Shown: positions 7,165 through 15,269 of the stretch, in pieces | Layout: every line of letters begins with the position of its first letter | How positions within the stretch are numbered: position 1 is the first letter of the stretch | Assembly (NCBI GenBank): GCA_029553165.1 | Contig: JAKPCT010000005.1 | Span: forward strand, 1 to 48,514 | From: Bacillota bacterium | GTDB lineage: Bacteria > Bacillota > UBA4882 > UBA8346 | DNA: 48,514 nucleotides | Direction: 5' to 3' | Program-made: the position numbers and the translations under genes | The notes under the pieces: generated by a model | Told to the model about the DNA's origin: nothing | Databases searched by the model: none | What the model saw: only the letters and a program-made list of their open reading frames with translations

Positions 7165-8346
7165 ATGAATAGGAATTGGTACTTTGGTAATTACGGTGGC
7201 CGTTATGTACCGGAAACATTAATGGCGGCATTGGATGAACTGGAAGAAGCGTATTTAAGATATAAAGATGATCCGGAATTCATTAACGAGTTGACAACCT
7301 TGTTCAATGATTACTCCGGGAGACCAACCCCATTATATTATGCTGAGCGGTTCAGTAAAGAGTTAGGGAAAGGACGGGTTTTTCTCAAACGTGAGGACCT
7401 GAATCATACCGGAGCTCATAAGATTAATAACACTTTGGGGCAGATTCTTTTGGCGAAACGGATGGGAAAAAAGCGAATTATTGCAGAGACCGGAGCCGGT
7501 CAACACGGGGTAGCGACTGCCACGGTTGCTGCAAAATTTGGGCTTCAATGTGTTGTTTATATGGGAGAAACAGATATCGCCCGGCAATCGTTAAATGTGT
7601 TTCGAATGAAATTATTAGGTGCCGAAGTTGTGCCGGTAACATCAGGGAGCAGGACTTTAAAAGATGCTACCAATGAAGCGATCCGTGATTGGGTTACTAA
7701 TGTTGATGATACGTACTATCTGATCGGTTCAGTTGTTGGGCCGCATCCTTATCCGGCAATTGTCCGTGACTTCCAGGCGATCATTGGCAGGGAGACTAAA
7801 GCACAGCTGAAAAATGTTTGCGGTAAATTACCGGATTATGTTGTTGCCTGTGTTGGTGGTGGCAGTAATGCAATGGGGATCTTTTACGAATTTATCAATG
7901 ACTCTGCCGTAAAACTAGTTGGAGTTGAAGCTGCCGGTCGTGGTCTGGACAGTGGCCACCACGGAGCTTCACTGGCAAAAGGCAAACCGGGAGTATTACA
8001 TGGAGCCAAGAGTTATCTGTTGTCGGATGACGATGGACAAGTAATTGAAGCATATTCAATCTCAGCCGGTTTAGACTACCCTGGAGTTGGTCCGGAACAC
8101 AGTTTTCTGAAAGACAGTGGTCGCGTAGTCTATCGTTCCGTCACTGATCAGGAAGCATTGGCGGCATTTGAGTTTTTGACCAAAGTTGAAGGAATTATAC
8201 CGGCGTTAGAGAGTTCGCATGCGGTAGCTGAAGGGATCAAGATTGCTAAAGATCTTAATGAAGATGAAATTATGGTAATTAACATCTCAGGCAGGGGCGA
8301 TAAAGATATCTTTACGGTTGCAGATGTGATGGGGGTGCAATTATGA
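7165..8346 (+). CDS. trpB: Tryptophan synthase beta chain
   Basis: This PLP enzyme joins indole and serine to make tryptophan, in complex with TrpA. The PLP lysine is Lys86 in [21 protein letters not shown], the phosphate-binding [22 protein letters not shown] and the C-terminal ISGRGDKD are intact, marking the TrpB1 type. The ATG at 7165 is preferred because GGAG (7151-7154) precedes it and [18 protein letters not shown] matches the family start. A GTG at 7156 that overlaps the trpF stop would add three residues and is a real alternative. It overlaps trpA by ATGA. Confidence 0.95.
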   Translation: MNRNWYFGNYGGRYVPETLMAALDELEEAYLRYKDDPEFINELTTLFNDYSGRPTPLYYAERFSKELGKGRVFLKREDLNHTGAHKINNTLGQILLAKRMGKKRIIAETGAGQHGVATATVAAKFGLQCVVYMGETDIARQSLNVFRMKLLGAEVVPVTSGSRTLKDATNEAIRDWVTNVDDTYYLIGSVVGPHPYPAIVRDFQAIIGRETKAQLKNVCGKLPDYVVACVGGGSNAMGIFYEFINDSAVKLVGVEAAGRGLDSGHHGASLAKGKPGVLHGAKSYLLSDDDGQVIEAYSISAGLDYPGVGPEHSFLKDSGRVVYRSVTDQEALAAFEFLTKVEGIIPALESSHAVAEGIKIAKDLNEDEIMVINISGRGDKDIFTVADVMGVQL

Positions 8347-9125
8347 ATCGAGTTGCAGAACGGTTTCGCTTGTTGAAAGAAAAAGGGCAGAAAGCTTTAA
8401 TTACGTATATTATGGGTGGTGATCCTGATCTCGCTGCTACAGCGGAGTTAATTGAAATACTAGCCCAAAATGGAGTCGATTTAATCGAGATTGGAGTTCC
8501 ATTCTCCGATCCCTTGGCGGATGGTCCGGTCATTCAGGCTGCAGGGCAACGTTCATTGGCTAATGGTTGTAATTTAGCCAAACTGCTGCAAGCCATTAAA
8601 CCGGCAATTCAAAAAGTCGATATTCCTGTTGTCTTGATGATTTATTACAATATGATTATGCAGAGGAGTTTACCAGCCTTTTTTGCAGAGATCAGTGCAG
8701 CAGGATGTTCCGGGTTGATTATCCCGGATCTGCCTCCGGATGAAGCTGAGGAACTAATAACCCTTGGCAATCAGTATAATGTTGCACTTAATTTTTTGGT
8801 GGCTCCTACCAGCAGTGAAACGCGGGTTATCAAGGCTGCCGAATCAACTACCGGTTTTATCTATGCGGTTTCTTTAAAAGGAGTAACCGGAGCGCGGGAC
8901 AGTTTAGCAACGGATTTGCCGGAGTTTATTAACAGAGTGAAGTCAAAGACGGATCAACCGGTTGCCGTCGGATTTGGGATCTCCAAACCGGAACAAGCCA
9001 GAAAGGTTGTTGAATTAGCCGATGGAGTAATCGTTGGCAGTGCAATTGTCAAGACGATCGCTGAAGATCGGAGTTATCAAAAAACCATTAAATTAGTTAA
9101 AGAGCTTAAGGCTAGTATCTGTTAA
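8343..9125 (+). CDS. trpA: Tryptophan synthase alpha chain
   Basis: The 260-residue TIM-barrel subunit cleaves indole-3-glycerol phosphate and passes indole to TrpB. The catalytic acidic residues lie in [50 protein letters not shown] and the phosphate-binding [10 protein letters not shown] and [10 protein letters not shown] are present. Its start overlaps the trpB stop (ATGA), with GGGGGTG upstream. It is the last gene of the operon: an intrinsic terminator begins about 30 bases after its stop. Together the locus encodes every step from chorismate to tryptophan, plus the first shikimate step. Confidence 0.96.
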   Translation: MNRVAERFRLLKEKGQKALITYIMGGDPDLAATAELIEILAQNGVDLIEIGVPFSDPLADGPVIQAAGQRSLANGCNLAKLLQAIKPAIQKVDIPVVLMIYYNMIMQRSLPAFFAEISAAGCSGLIIPDLPPDEAEELITLGNQYNVALNFLVAPTSSETRVIKAAESTTGFIYAVSLKGVTGARDSLATDLPEFINRVKSKTDQPVAVGFGISKPEQARKVVELADGVIVGSAIVKTIAEDRSYQKTIKLVKELKASIC

Positions 9126-9154
9126 CTAACCAAATTAAATAACGAAATTTCTGG

Positions 9155-9193
9155 AGCAAGCGGTAAGACTGCAAGTTTTTCGCTTGTTTTTTT
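9155..9193 (+). terminator. Intrinsic terminator of the trp operon
   Basis: CAAGCG (9157-9162) pairs with CGCTTG (9181-9186), extended by two outer pairs, and TTTTTTT follows. The loop of 18 bases is long. It lies 30 bases after trpA and fits the end of the operon. Confidence 0.8.
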
Positions 9194-9278
9194 CTTGTTT
9201 TGCAGGAGATTAAGAATAAAACAAGAAATATTATGACTTGGGTAATTTACAGTTATTAACATGAGGTTTGTCAGGTAA

Positions 9279-11072
9279 ATGGATTTAATAACAGCAATTC
9301 GGATTTGTTTGTTGAGTTTAGGTTTGGTCTTATCAGTTTCAATGATTTTGTTTACTCTTCTCAGAGGGAAGAAAACTCCGGCAGTGAGAAGTTTTGTTTA
9401 TTTTTTGGGACTGCTGTTTATTTGGTTTTCGGGTCAGATTCTGCGTATTTTTGCGCCCAATTACCAAGTAGAGTCGCTCTTTGTAAGTTATGAATATACC
9501 GGAATCTGTTTAATTGGTCTGTTTTGGATCATCTTTTGTTTGCGGTATGTTGAAAGTGATTTCATTAAGAATCCACGTAACCTTTTGCTGCTTGCAATCA
9601 TTCCAATCGGTTCAATGATCGCTGTCTATACCAACAGTTACCATCACCTGTTTTTCACAATTGAGGATCAAGCTTTTAATCAATATGGAATTTTATTTTA
9701 TCTTCATACAATCGAATCGTATTCTTTCTGTTTGATTGGGACACTATGTTTAATCAAGCATTCTTTAACGCAATTTGCTTATAAAAAGAAGCAGATTTTA
9801 CTGATTGTTTTTGGAGCGTCAATTCCGATCATAACCAATGTATTAATTGTAGTTCATATTATTAGTGTTGACTTTGATATTACGCCTTTCAGTTTATTGG
9901 CTACATTATTAGTCCTGTGGTTTGCTGCTTTAAAGTATAAACTGTTAGATTTAGTCCCAATGGCGGTACGTGAGGTTATTGACAACATAAAGGATATTTT
10001 GATAGTTGTTGATTACTCAAATATGATTGTTGATTATAACCGGATGTTTCGAAACGTTTTTCCAGAGTTGTTTGAACTTTCAACAGTTAACAGCAGGGAA
10101 AGTATTTTAGATAAGTTTTTGAAAAGAGTATTTGATTGTTTGGATTCAAAATCAATCTTTCGTAGACCAACATTGGATTTAGAAAGCTTTTTCCAACTTT
10201 TAGTTGAGAAATGTGATAATAAAGATGAAGCACTGAAAGTAGTAGATTATATTAGAAACACCTGCGAGACCAGTACTTGCAATGAACTGAATTTTGCTTT
10301 AATGGAGAAGTGGTATTTAATTAGAATCCAGCCAATCAATGATGGTGGTCAAGTTGTAGGAAGGGTAGTTGTTTTAGCTGATATCACTAAGTATAAACAG
10401 TTGGTAGCAGAATTGAACCAAAAGAATGCTAAATTACACCAGATGAACGAACAGTTAACTGAATATGCAGCAACAGTAGAAGAGTTAGCTATTACCAAAG
10501 AGAGAAACCGTTTTGCAAGAGACGTCCATGATACCTTAGGGCAGACAATGACATTATTAGTTACAATCTTGGAACTGTGTACTTTAAATTTTGATATTAA
10601 CCCTGATAAGACAAGAAAGAAGCTGGATGAGGCAGTTGAAATTGCCAAAGGCGGGTTGAAGGATATTCGGAGTTCGGTAATCGGGTTAACCAGTTGGACC
10701 TTGGACAGTATTAACAATTTGGTTGCCGAATTTGAACGTTCAGGAATGAATGTAAAGTTTGATGTTGAGGGGCTGGAAAAGAATATCAGTCCTAAATACA
10801 CGGCAATTATCTATCGGGTCTGTCAGGAAGCACTGACTAATGCTTTACGACATGGCAAGGCTAACAATGTTAATATTATACTGAAGATTTCTTCTGTAGA
10901 TATCAGGTTGCATATTAGTGATGATGGCTACGGTTGTGATGGTATTATTAAGGGTTTTGGCTTAATGGGAATGGAAGAACGGGTAAAGATGCTGAACGGA
11001 ACAGTGGAATATTTTTCAAAAGCTAATAACGGTTTTCGAATTGAAGTATTAATACCTTTGATTAAGGATTAA
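9279..11072 (+). CDS. Sensor histidine kinase, 7TM-PAS-HisKA_3-HATPase (orphan)
   Basis: The 597-residue protein starts with seven predicted membrane helices (about 3-28, 38-59, 67-91, 101-126, 144-163, 170-195, 201-225), like the HisKA_7TM input module. A PAS-like region (about 232-365), a coiled coil and a NarL/DegS-type HisKA_3 domain follow; the phosphoacceptor is His417 in ARDVHDTLGQ. The HATPase domain has the N box EALTNALRHG and the G boxes SDDGYGCDG and GFGLMGMEERV. Such kinases normally phosphorylate LuxR-type response regulators, but none is next to it. The ATG at 9279 has only a weak site (GAGGT at 9263). The N-terminal half resembles that of the kinase at 45834-47642. Confidence 0.9.
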   Translation: MDLITAIRICLLSLGLVLSVSMILFTLLRGKKTPAVRSFVYFLGLLFIWFSGQILRIFAPNYQVESLFVSYEYTGICLIGLFWIIFCLRYVESDFIKNPRNLLLLAIIPIGSMIAVYTNSYHHLFFTIEDQAFNQYGILFYLHTIESYSFCLIGTLCLIKHSLTQFAYKKKQILLIVFGASIPIITNVLIVVHIISVDFDITPFSLLATLLVLWFAALKYKLLDLVPMAVREVIDNIKDILIVVDYSNMIVDYNRMFRNVFPELFELSTVNSRESILDKFLKRVFDCLDSKSIFRRPTLDLESFFQLLVEKCDNKDEALKVVDYIRNTCETSTCNELNFALMEKWYLIRIQPINDGGQVVGRVVVLADITKYKQLVAELNQKNAKLHQMNEQLTEYAATVEELAITKERNRFARDVHDTLGQTMTLLVTILELCTLNFDINPDKTRKKLDEAVEIAKGGLKDIRSSVIGLTSWTLDSINNLVAEFERSGMNVKFDVEGLEKNISPKYTAIIYRVCQEALTNALRHGKANNVNIILKISSVDIRLHISDDGYGCDGIIKGFGLMGMEERVKMLNGTVEYFSKANNGFRIEVLIPLIKD

Positions 11073-11102
11073 AATGATGTTCATAAAAGAGTGATCCTGC
11101 GG

Positions 11103-11126
11103 CATACTATGAGAGTGACAGTATGT
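11103..11126 (+). other. Small hairpin in the leader of the next gene
   Basis: CATACT (11103-11108) and AGTATG (11120-11125) can pair around an 11-base loop, just before the GGAGG of the downstream gene. No T run follows, so it is not a terminator. Its role is unknown. Confidence 0.4.
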
Positions 11127-11140
11127 GACGGAGGAATGAT

Positions 11141-11710
11141 ATGGCTGATAAGCTAAGCTCTAAAGATGGAAAGTACTTCGGGGAGCGATTTTGGAAAGGT
11201 TTAATCTTCGGTTTGTTGTTAGGAGCTTTTGGTGTAATTTTAATAATGTATGTCTTAATCAGATTTCAAGGTTTTACAATTGCAGTTAATCCTGAAATGT
11301 TAGCCAATATTGTTGCCGAGAAGGTTCGAAATGAAATTAAAAGTGATATTCCGCAATTGGTGGAAGAAGTTAAGAAGGAATTACCTCAAGAGATCGGGAA
11401 ACACTTGGAGGATTTTGACAGTTTAAAAATTAGTTTTGGTAACAGTAGTGTCCAGTTACCGATTGAAATAAGCAAAGCGCTTAAAACAGAGCTGAATTCA
11501 ATTATTGAGACAGCGGTTATTAGTACTTTAAACGATTATGATTTCAGTGACTATGAGGTTAAGATTGCTAAAGATACATTCAATATAGTCGATAATCTGT
11601 TACGAAAAGACATCATTGGTAAGACATATCGAATCCGGCCTGCCAAGTGGTTAGAATTTCCAGTCAAAATTGTTGAATCGTCAAAATATCATTTTCAAAT
11701 GGGATTGTAA
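11141..11710 (+). CDS. Single-pass membrane protein of unknown function
   Basis: I do not recognise this 189-residue protein. One membrane helix (about 19-41, FWKGLIFGLLLGAFGVILIM) follows a short charged N-terminus. The rest is a soluble region with a Glu/Lys-rich amphipathic stretch (about 55-95) likely to be helical. By the positive-inside rule the N-terminus is probably cytoplasmic and the bulk lies outside. ATG at 11141 has GGAGG nearby. It sits 68 bases after the orphan kinase and is closed by its own terminator, which begins at the base after the stop codon. A role as an accessory of the kinase is possible but unsupported beyond position. Confidence 0.7.
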   Translation: MADKLSSKDGKYFGERFWKGLIFGLLLGAFGVILIMYVLIRFQGFTIAVNPEMLANIVAEKVRNEIKSDIPQLVEEVKKELPQEIGKHLEDFDSLKISFGNSSVQLPIEISKALKTELNSIIETAVISTLNDYDFSDYEVKIAKDTFNIVDNLLRKDIIGKTYRIRPAKWLEFPVKIVESSKYHFQMGL

Positions 11711-11738
11711 GAAGCTTGTTAAAGCAAGCTTCTTTTTT
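11711..11738 (+). terminator. Intrinsic terminator
   Basis: GAAGCTTG (11711-11718) and CAAGCTTC (11725-11732) form a perfect eight-base stem with a six-base loop, followed by TTTTTT. It starts directly at the base after the preceding stop codon. Confidence 0.92.
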
Positions 11739-11750
11739 GGATTTTTTAGC

Positions 11751-11779
11751 TTGACTAGCATTCTTTAATATGCTAAGGT
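11751..11779 (+). promoter_or_regulatory. Likely promoter of the TPR gene
   Basis: TTGACT (11751-11756), a 17-base spacer and TAAGGT (11774-11779) preceded by TG at 11771 give a sigma-70 type promoter with an extended -10. It lies directly after a terminator and about 34 bases before the start codon. The -10 hexamer itself is weak. Confidence 0.5.
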
Positions 11780-11812
11780 TTTTGTCGAGATCTAAAGACC
11801 ACGGAGGTAACT

Positions 11813-13555
11813 TTGATACAAGTAATTCCGTTTCTTACAACAAAAGAACCGCAGTATTTATCGTTGCTTGTCAGGGGTTTGACTGATTTAACAACTTTGC
11901 GACTGAATAATGCTCAGATTGATGCTCAAATCAATGTTGATTTGGAAATTGATAATTGGCAAGAGAAGTTAAGCAATCTAACTATTGAAGAAGCTTATAA
12001 TGCTCAAGAACTTTGGGTTGCCGGCGAAATTGACGGTAATGAAGACACTCTATTGGCAACGATCGTTTTATATGATCCTGCTGCGGAAAAGATCGTTTAT
12101 TTCGATCGGTTTGAAGCTGTCAAACGGGATTTTCTGATGGCGTGGGAGGAGCACTTACGGGAATTGCTCTTTTATTTAAATAAAAATATTGCAGAAACTG
12201 CAGAGGACCGACCTCCATTGTATACTGCTTCAATGGAAGCTTTTTTGGAATTTCGAAAAGGATTAGAGCTTTTATCAGAAGTGAAGAGTTATAAACAACG
12301 GGAAGAAGGTTTGGATTGCTTATTAAGTGCGATTTCTTATGATCCGGACTTTAATGAAGCCATTGATATTCTTCTGTTATTTATTATTCAAAATGGATTT
12401 TCGAAATATTTGGATGACTCAATTGCATTTTTATTTAGATTACGGAATATTGCTCCGGAGCATCCCCGAATTCCTTTGATTATGGCAGAACTCAACTATC
12501 AGGCGGGGAATATCGGGGCAGCAGAAAAATTATTTGGAGAAGTGGTTACCAAATTTCCAAACTTCATTGAGGGTTGGCTCCGGCTGGCTTTGTTTTACCA
12601 TTCCCGTGGTCAATATGATCAAGCCCTAAATTGTTTACAAAATATTATTGATCTGGAACCGGATAATGCAACCGCCATGGACCTGATGGGAGCAGTTTAT
12701 GCCGGAATGGAGAACTATGCGAAAGCGGAAGCAATCTGGTTAAAAGCTTTAGAGATTGATCCCGGCAGAGTAAATGTATATAACAACTTGGGACTTTTGG
12801 CTGAAGAACGGGGGCGGATTGCTGAGGCTGAATTCTTCTATCAACAGGGAATCCAGTTAAATGACAGATGGTGGGGTTCATATTATAATTACGGAGCATT
12901 TTGCAGCCGCCAAAGAAGACTTGAAGAAGCATTAGACCTTCTTAAAAAAGCCAGTGTCTTGAATCGGTTACATTTTCAAACATTTATTTTACTTGGTAAA
13001 ACTCAATTACAATTGAAGCTTTATGACGAAGCCGAAGCGAGTTTGTTGCATTTATTACAGATTGCGCCTGATAATAGTATCAGAAGACAGGCACTTCAAC
13101 TATTGAACAAGCTAAATAATGATGATGTTAAAATACACTTGAGACTTAGAGGGTTGGAAAAGTCGCTTGAAACCCAAAACAAGTGGATTATTCTATGGCA
13201 ATTGCTTAAAATGTTTGCACCAGCGAACAAACTCTGGTATTATTGGTATTTGTCAGGAAAGGTATTTGAAAAGTTTAACTTAAATTTTATTGGCCTGGGT
13301 TGTTGGTTGCTTGGAATGAGATTTACTCCAGGATATCAATTGCTTAAAGAGATTGGAATCTATTATTATCATAAAGGTTCTCTCAATAAAGCGTTGCCTT
13401 TCTTACGAAAAGCTTATAAATTGCATAAAAGTGATCAAGAAATAATTGAATTGTATTTGCAAACCTTGATCGATCTGGGTGAGATTGAGGAGTATGAATT
13501 CAATTATAAGAAATTACTATACAGCGGAACCGGATTGAGCTTGCCGGAGAATTAA
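11813..13555 (+). CDS. Tetratricopeptide repeat protein
   Basis: The 580-residue protein has no signal peptide and is probably cytoplasmic. Residues about 1-135 form a separate alpha/beta region of unknown type. TPR units follow from about 150 onward, clearest between 230 and 400 (for example FPNFIEGWLRLALFYHSRGQ, then YAKAEAIWLKALEIDPG and VNVYNNLGLLAEERGR). A last repeat pair occurs near 515-560. TPR arrays are protein-binding scaffolds; the partner is unknown. The TTG start at 11813 is chosen because GGAGG stands five bases upstream. It has its own promoter-like sequence and no obvious link to the trp or nusA operons. Confidence 0.82.
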   Translation: MIQVIPFLTTKEPQYLSLLVRGLTDLTTLRLNNAQIDAQINVDLEIDNWQEKLSNLTIEEAYNAQELWVAGEIDGNEDTLLATIVLYDPAAEKIVYFDRFEAVKRDFLMAWEEHLRELLFYLNKNIAETAEDRPPLYTASMEAFLEFRKGLELLSEVKSYKQREEGLDCLLSAISYDPDFNEAIDILLLFIIQNGFSKYLDDSIAFLFRLRNIAPEHPRIPLIMAELNYQAGNIGAAEKLFGEVVTKFPNFIEGWLRLALFYHSRGQYDQALNCLQNIIDLEPDNATAMDLMGAVYAGMENYAKAEAIWLKALEIDPGRVNVYNNLGLLAEERGRIAEAEFFYQQGIQLNDRWWGSYYNYGAFCSRQRRLEEALDLLKKASVLNRLHFQTFILLGKTQLQLKLYDEAEASLLHLLQIAPDNSIRRQALQLLNKLNNDDVKIHLRLRGLEKSLETQNKWIILWQLLKMFAPANKLWYYWYLSGKVFEKFNLNFIGLGCWLLGMRFTPGYQLLKEIGIYYYHKGSLNKALPFLRKAYKLHKSDQEIIELYLQTLIDLGEIEEYEFNYKKLLYSGTGLSLPEN

Positions 13556-13614
13556 AATGTGCTGCCGAGTCTATTAACATGTTTTTTTAAGAATAGGCAA
13601 AGGAGTTAAGCGTG

Positions 13615-13767
13615 ATGAGTTGGTTATGGATAATTGGTGGAGCAATAATCTTGGTGTTTCTTTTAAAAATATTTTTGAAAACCTTGAAAATAATGTTCAT
13701 TTTAGCTATATTAGCATTATTGGCAGTTGTGTTCTATCTGTGGCAGCAGGGATTGCTTCTGCGATAA
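13615..13767 (+). CDS. Small two-helix membrane protein, 50 residues
   Basis: A 50-codon frame starts at ATG 13615 (or GTG 13612) behind AGGAG (13601-13605). Two hydrophobic helices (about 2-17 and 24-43) are joined by a Lys-rich turn (LKIFLKTLKI) and the C-terminus ends WQQGLLLR. This charge pattern places the loop inside and both ends outside, or forms a helical hairpin. It stands 59 bases after the TPR gene and 27 bases before the IclR gene, suggesting one transcript. The coding reading is supported by the good ribosome site and the strongly membrane-like composition. No family is recognised. Confidence 0.6.
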   Translation: MSWLWIIGGAIILVFLLKIFLKTLKIMFILAILALLAVVFYLWQQGLLLR

Positions 13768-13794
13768 AATCATTAGGCGCGGGGAGGGTTGAAG

Positions 13795-14625
13795 TTGGGA
13801 CGTTTGCGTAAAGATGGCGACGGTGAAATCGTACAAGCAGTCACCAGAGCGTTGTCGCTTTTGGAAATTTTAGCTAATGAGAGTGCTCCGGTTTCGATTT
13901 CAGAGCTGGCTAAGAAAGCTAACTTAAAGTTAACTACTGTTCATCGTTTATTATATACAATGATGTACCGGGGGTTTATTGAACAAGAACCGGTAACCCA
14001 ACGGTATCGTTTAGGATTAAAAGCATTTGAGATTGGTAATGCAGCGTTGGCTTCATTGGATTTACGTTCAATTGCGCATCCTTATCTCAAGAAATTGGCT
14101 GAAGAGGTTAATGAAACTACCAATCTGGCAATCTTGGACGGTGCCGAGGTTGTCTATATTGATCAAGTTGAATCGACCAATATCGTAATTGTAAAGATGT
14201 TTGCCCGGGTAGGGAGCCGTGGTCCGGCTTATTGCACCGGAACCGGTAAGGTCTTATTAGCCGGGTTGGACCTTGAAGATGTCCGCAGAAGAATGGCAAA
14301 TGTAAAGTTTGTTAAATTTACTGAGCAGACGATTACGGACATTGACAGATTAATTGATGTGTTAAAACAGATCAAACAAAATGGTTACGCGCTTGATTTT
14401 TCGGAACGTGATGATGGGGTAACTTGTGTTGCGGCGCCAATAATGAATTATGAAGGCCGTTGGCAGGCAGCAATCAGTGTCTCTGGTCCGGTGCAAAGGA
14501 TGACATCGGAGCGAATTAGCCAAGAGATTTTACCGGTGTTACTGGAAGCGACTTATAAGATATCAAAACGCTTAGGGTATCAGGGTGTTCAACAGTTTGT
14601 GCCTGTCCCTAATAATATTGGATAA
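13795..14625 (+). CDS. IclR family transcriptional regulator
   Basis: An N-terminal winged helix (about 10-70: VTRALSLLEILANESAPVSI, then ELAKKANLKLTTVHRLLYTM) is followed by the IclR effector-binding GAF-like domain, with YRLGLKAFEIGNAAL, GPAYCTGTGKVLLAG and the C-terminal AAPIMNYEGRWQAAISVSGP. About 276 residues is a little longer than usual. IclR proteins are small-molecule-responsive repressors or activators, often acting on nearby catabolic genes; no such genes are adjacent, so the target is unknown. TTG 13795 is preferred over TTG 13789 because GGGGAGGG (13781-13788) is then at a normal distance. A terminator follows before rimP. Confidence 0.92.
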   Translation: MGRLRKDGDGEIVQAVTRALSLLEILANESAPVSISELAKKANLKLTTVHRLLYTMMYRGFIEQEPVTQRYRLGLKAFEIGNAALASLDLRSIAHPYLKKLAEEVNETTNLAILDGAEVVYIDQVESTNIVIVKMFARVGSRGPAYCTGTGKVLLAGLDLEDVRRRMANVKFVKFTEQTITDIDRLIDVLKQIKQNGYALDFSERDDGVTCVAAPIMNYEGRWQAAISVSGPVQRMTSERISQEILPVLLEATYKISKRLGYQGVQQFVPVPNNIG

Positions 14626-14687
14626 ATAAATAGTTACTTGTAAAATAAGTATAATTGTGTTAAACTAAATTAAGTGTACTGTTGTTA

Positions 14688-14712
14688 AAAGAGTGGGGGT
14701 TCCCCACTCTTT
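14688..14712 (+). terminator. Strong hairpin, probable terminator after the IclR gene
   Basis: AAAGAGTGGGG (14688-14698) and CCCCACTCTTT (14702-14712) form an 11-base perfect stem with a three-base loop. The T tract after it is poor (CAATTTGTTTT), so termination may be incomplete or bidirectional. Confidence 0.7.
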
Positions 14713-14771
14713 CAATTTGTTTTGCTCGGTATAATAAATTAGTTTGGTAAAAAATATTAGGAGGGCGGAAT

Positions 14772-15269
14772 TTGGCAAGAGAAAAGATTGAGGATGTAGT
14801 TACGAAACTAGGGACTCCGGTTGCCGAGCAATTGGGACTTGAATTGGTCGATGTGGAGTATAAAAAAGAGGGAGCCGACTGGGTTCTTAGATGTTTCATT
14901 GATAGCCCAAATGGAGTAGGGATCGATGAATGCCAACATTATAGTATGGCTTTGGAGAAAATTTTAGATGAAAAAGACCCAATTCCTGGCAGTTATTTGT
15001 TGGAAGTATCTTCACCTGGCCTGGAACGGCCTTTAAAAAAAGAAACTGATTTTGAACGCTTTAAAGGTCAAATGGTCCGGATTAAATTGCATAAAGCCCT
15101 TAACGGTCAGAAAAAGTACGTAGGTGAATTGTTAGGTTATGAAATAAATGATCAACAAGTCATAATAAAAGTAGATCAGGATACAATAGCGGTTCCATAT
15201 CAAGATATAGCAAAAGCAAATCTCGTCGTCGATTTATTTGGTATTGAGGGAGGTAAACAAAGAAAATGA
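14772..15269 (+). CDS. rimP: Ribosome maturation factor RimP
   Basis: The 165-residue protein assists 30S subunit assembly. The N-terminal domain shows LGLELVDVEYKKEGADWVLR and FIDSPNGVGIDECQHYS, and the central LLEVSSPGLERPLKKETDFERF is the family hallmark; an SH3-like C-terminal domain follows. The TTG start at 14772 has GGAGGG six bases upstream. It overlaps nusA (ATGA) and opens the conserved rimP-nusA-infB operon. Confidence 0.95.
   Translation: MAREKIEDVVTKLGTPVAEQLGLELVDVEYKKEGADWVLRCFIDSPNGVGIDECQHYSMALEKILDEKDPIPGSYLLEVSSPGLERPLKKETDFERFKGQMVRIKLHKALNGQKKYVGELLGYEINDQQVIIKVDQDTIAVPYQDIAKANLVVDLFGIEGGKQRK

Noticed and set aside
10349-10801. A 150-codon minus-strand frame within the orphan kinase.
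   Set aside because: It is a shadow of the kinase core, where catalytic motifs are conserved on the plus strand.
13620-13811. A 63-codon plus-strand frame overlapping the 50-residue membrane protein.
   Set aside because: The frame at 13615 has the ribosome site and a coherent membrane pattern; the 13620 frame has neither and runs into the IclR gene.
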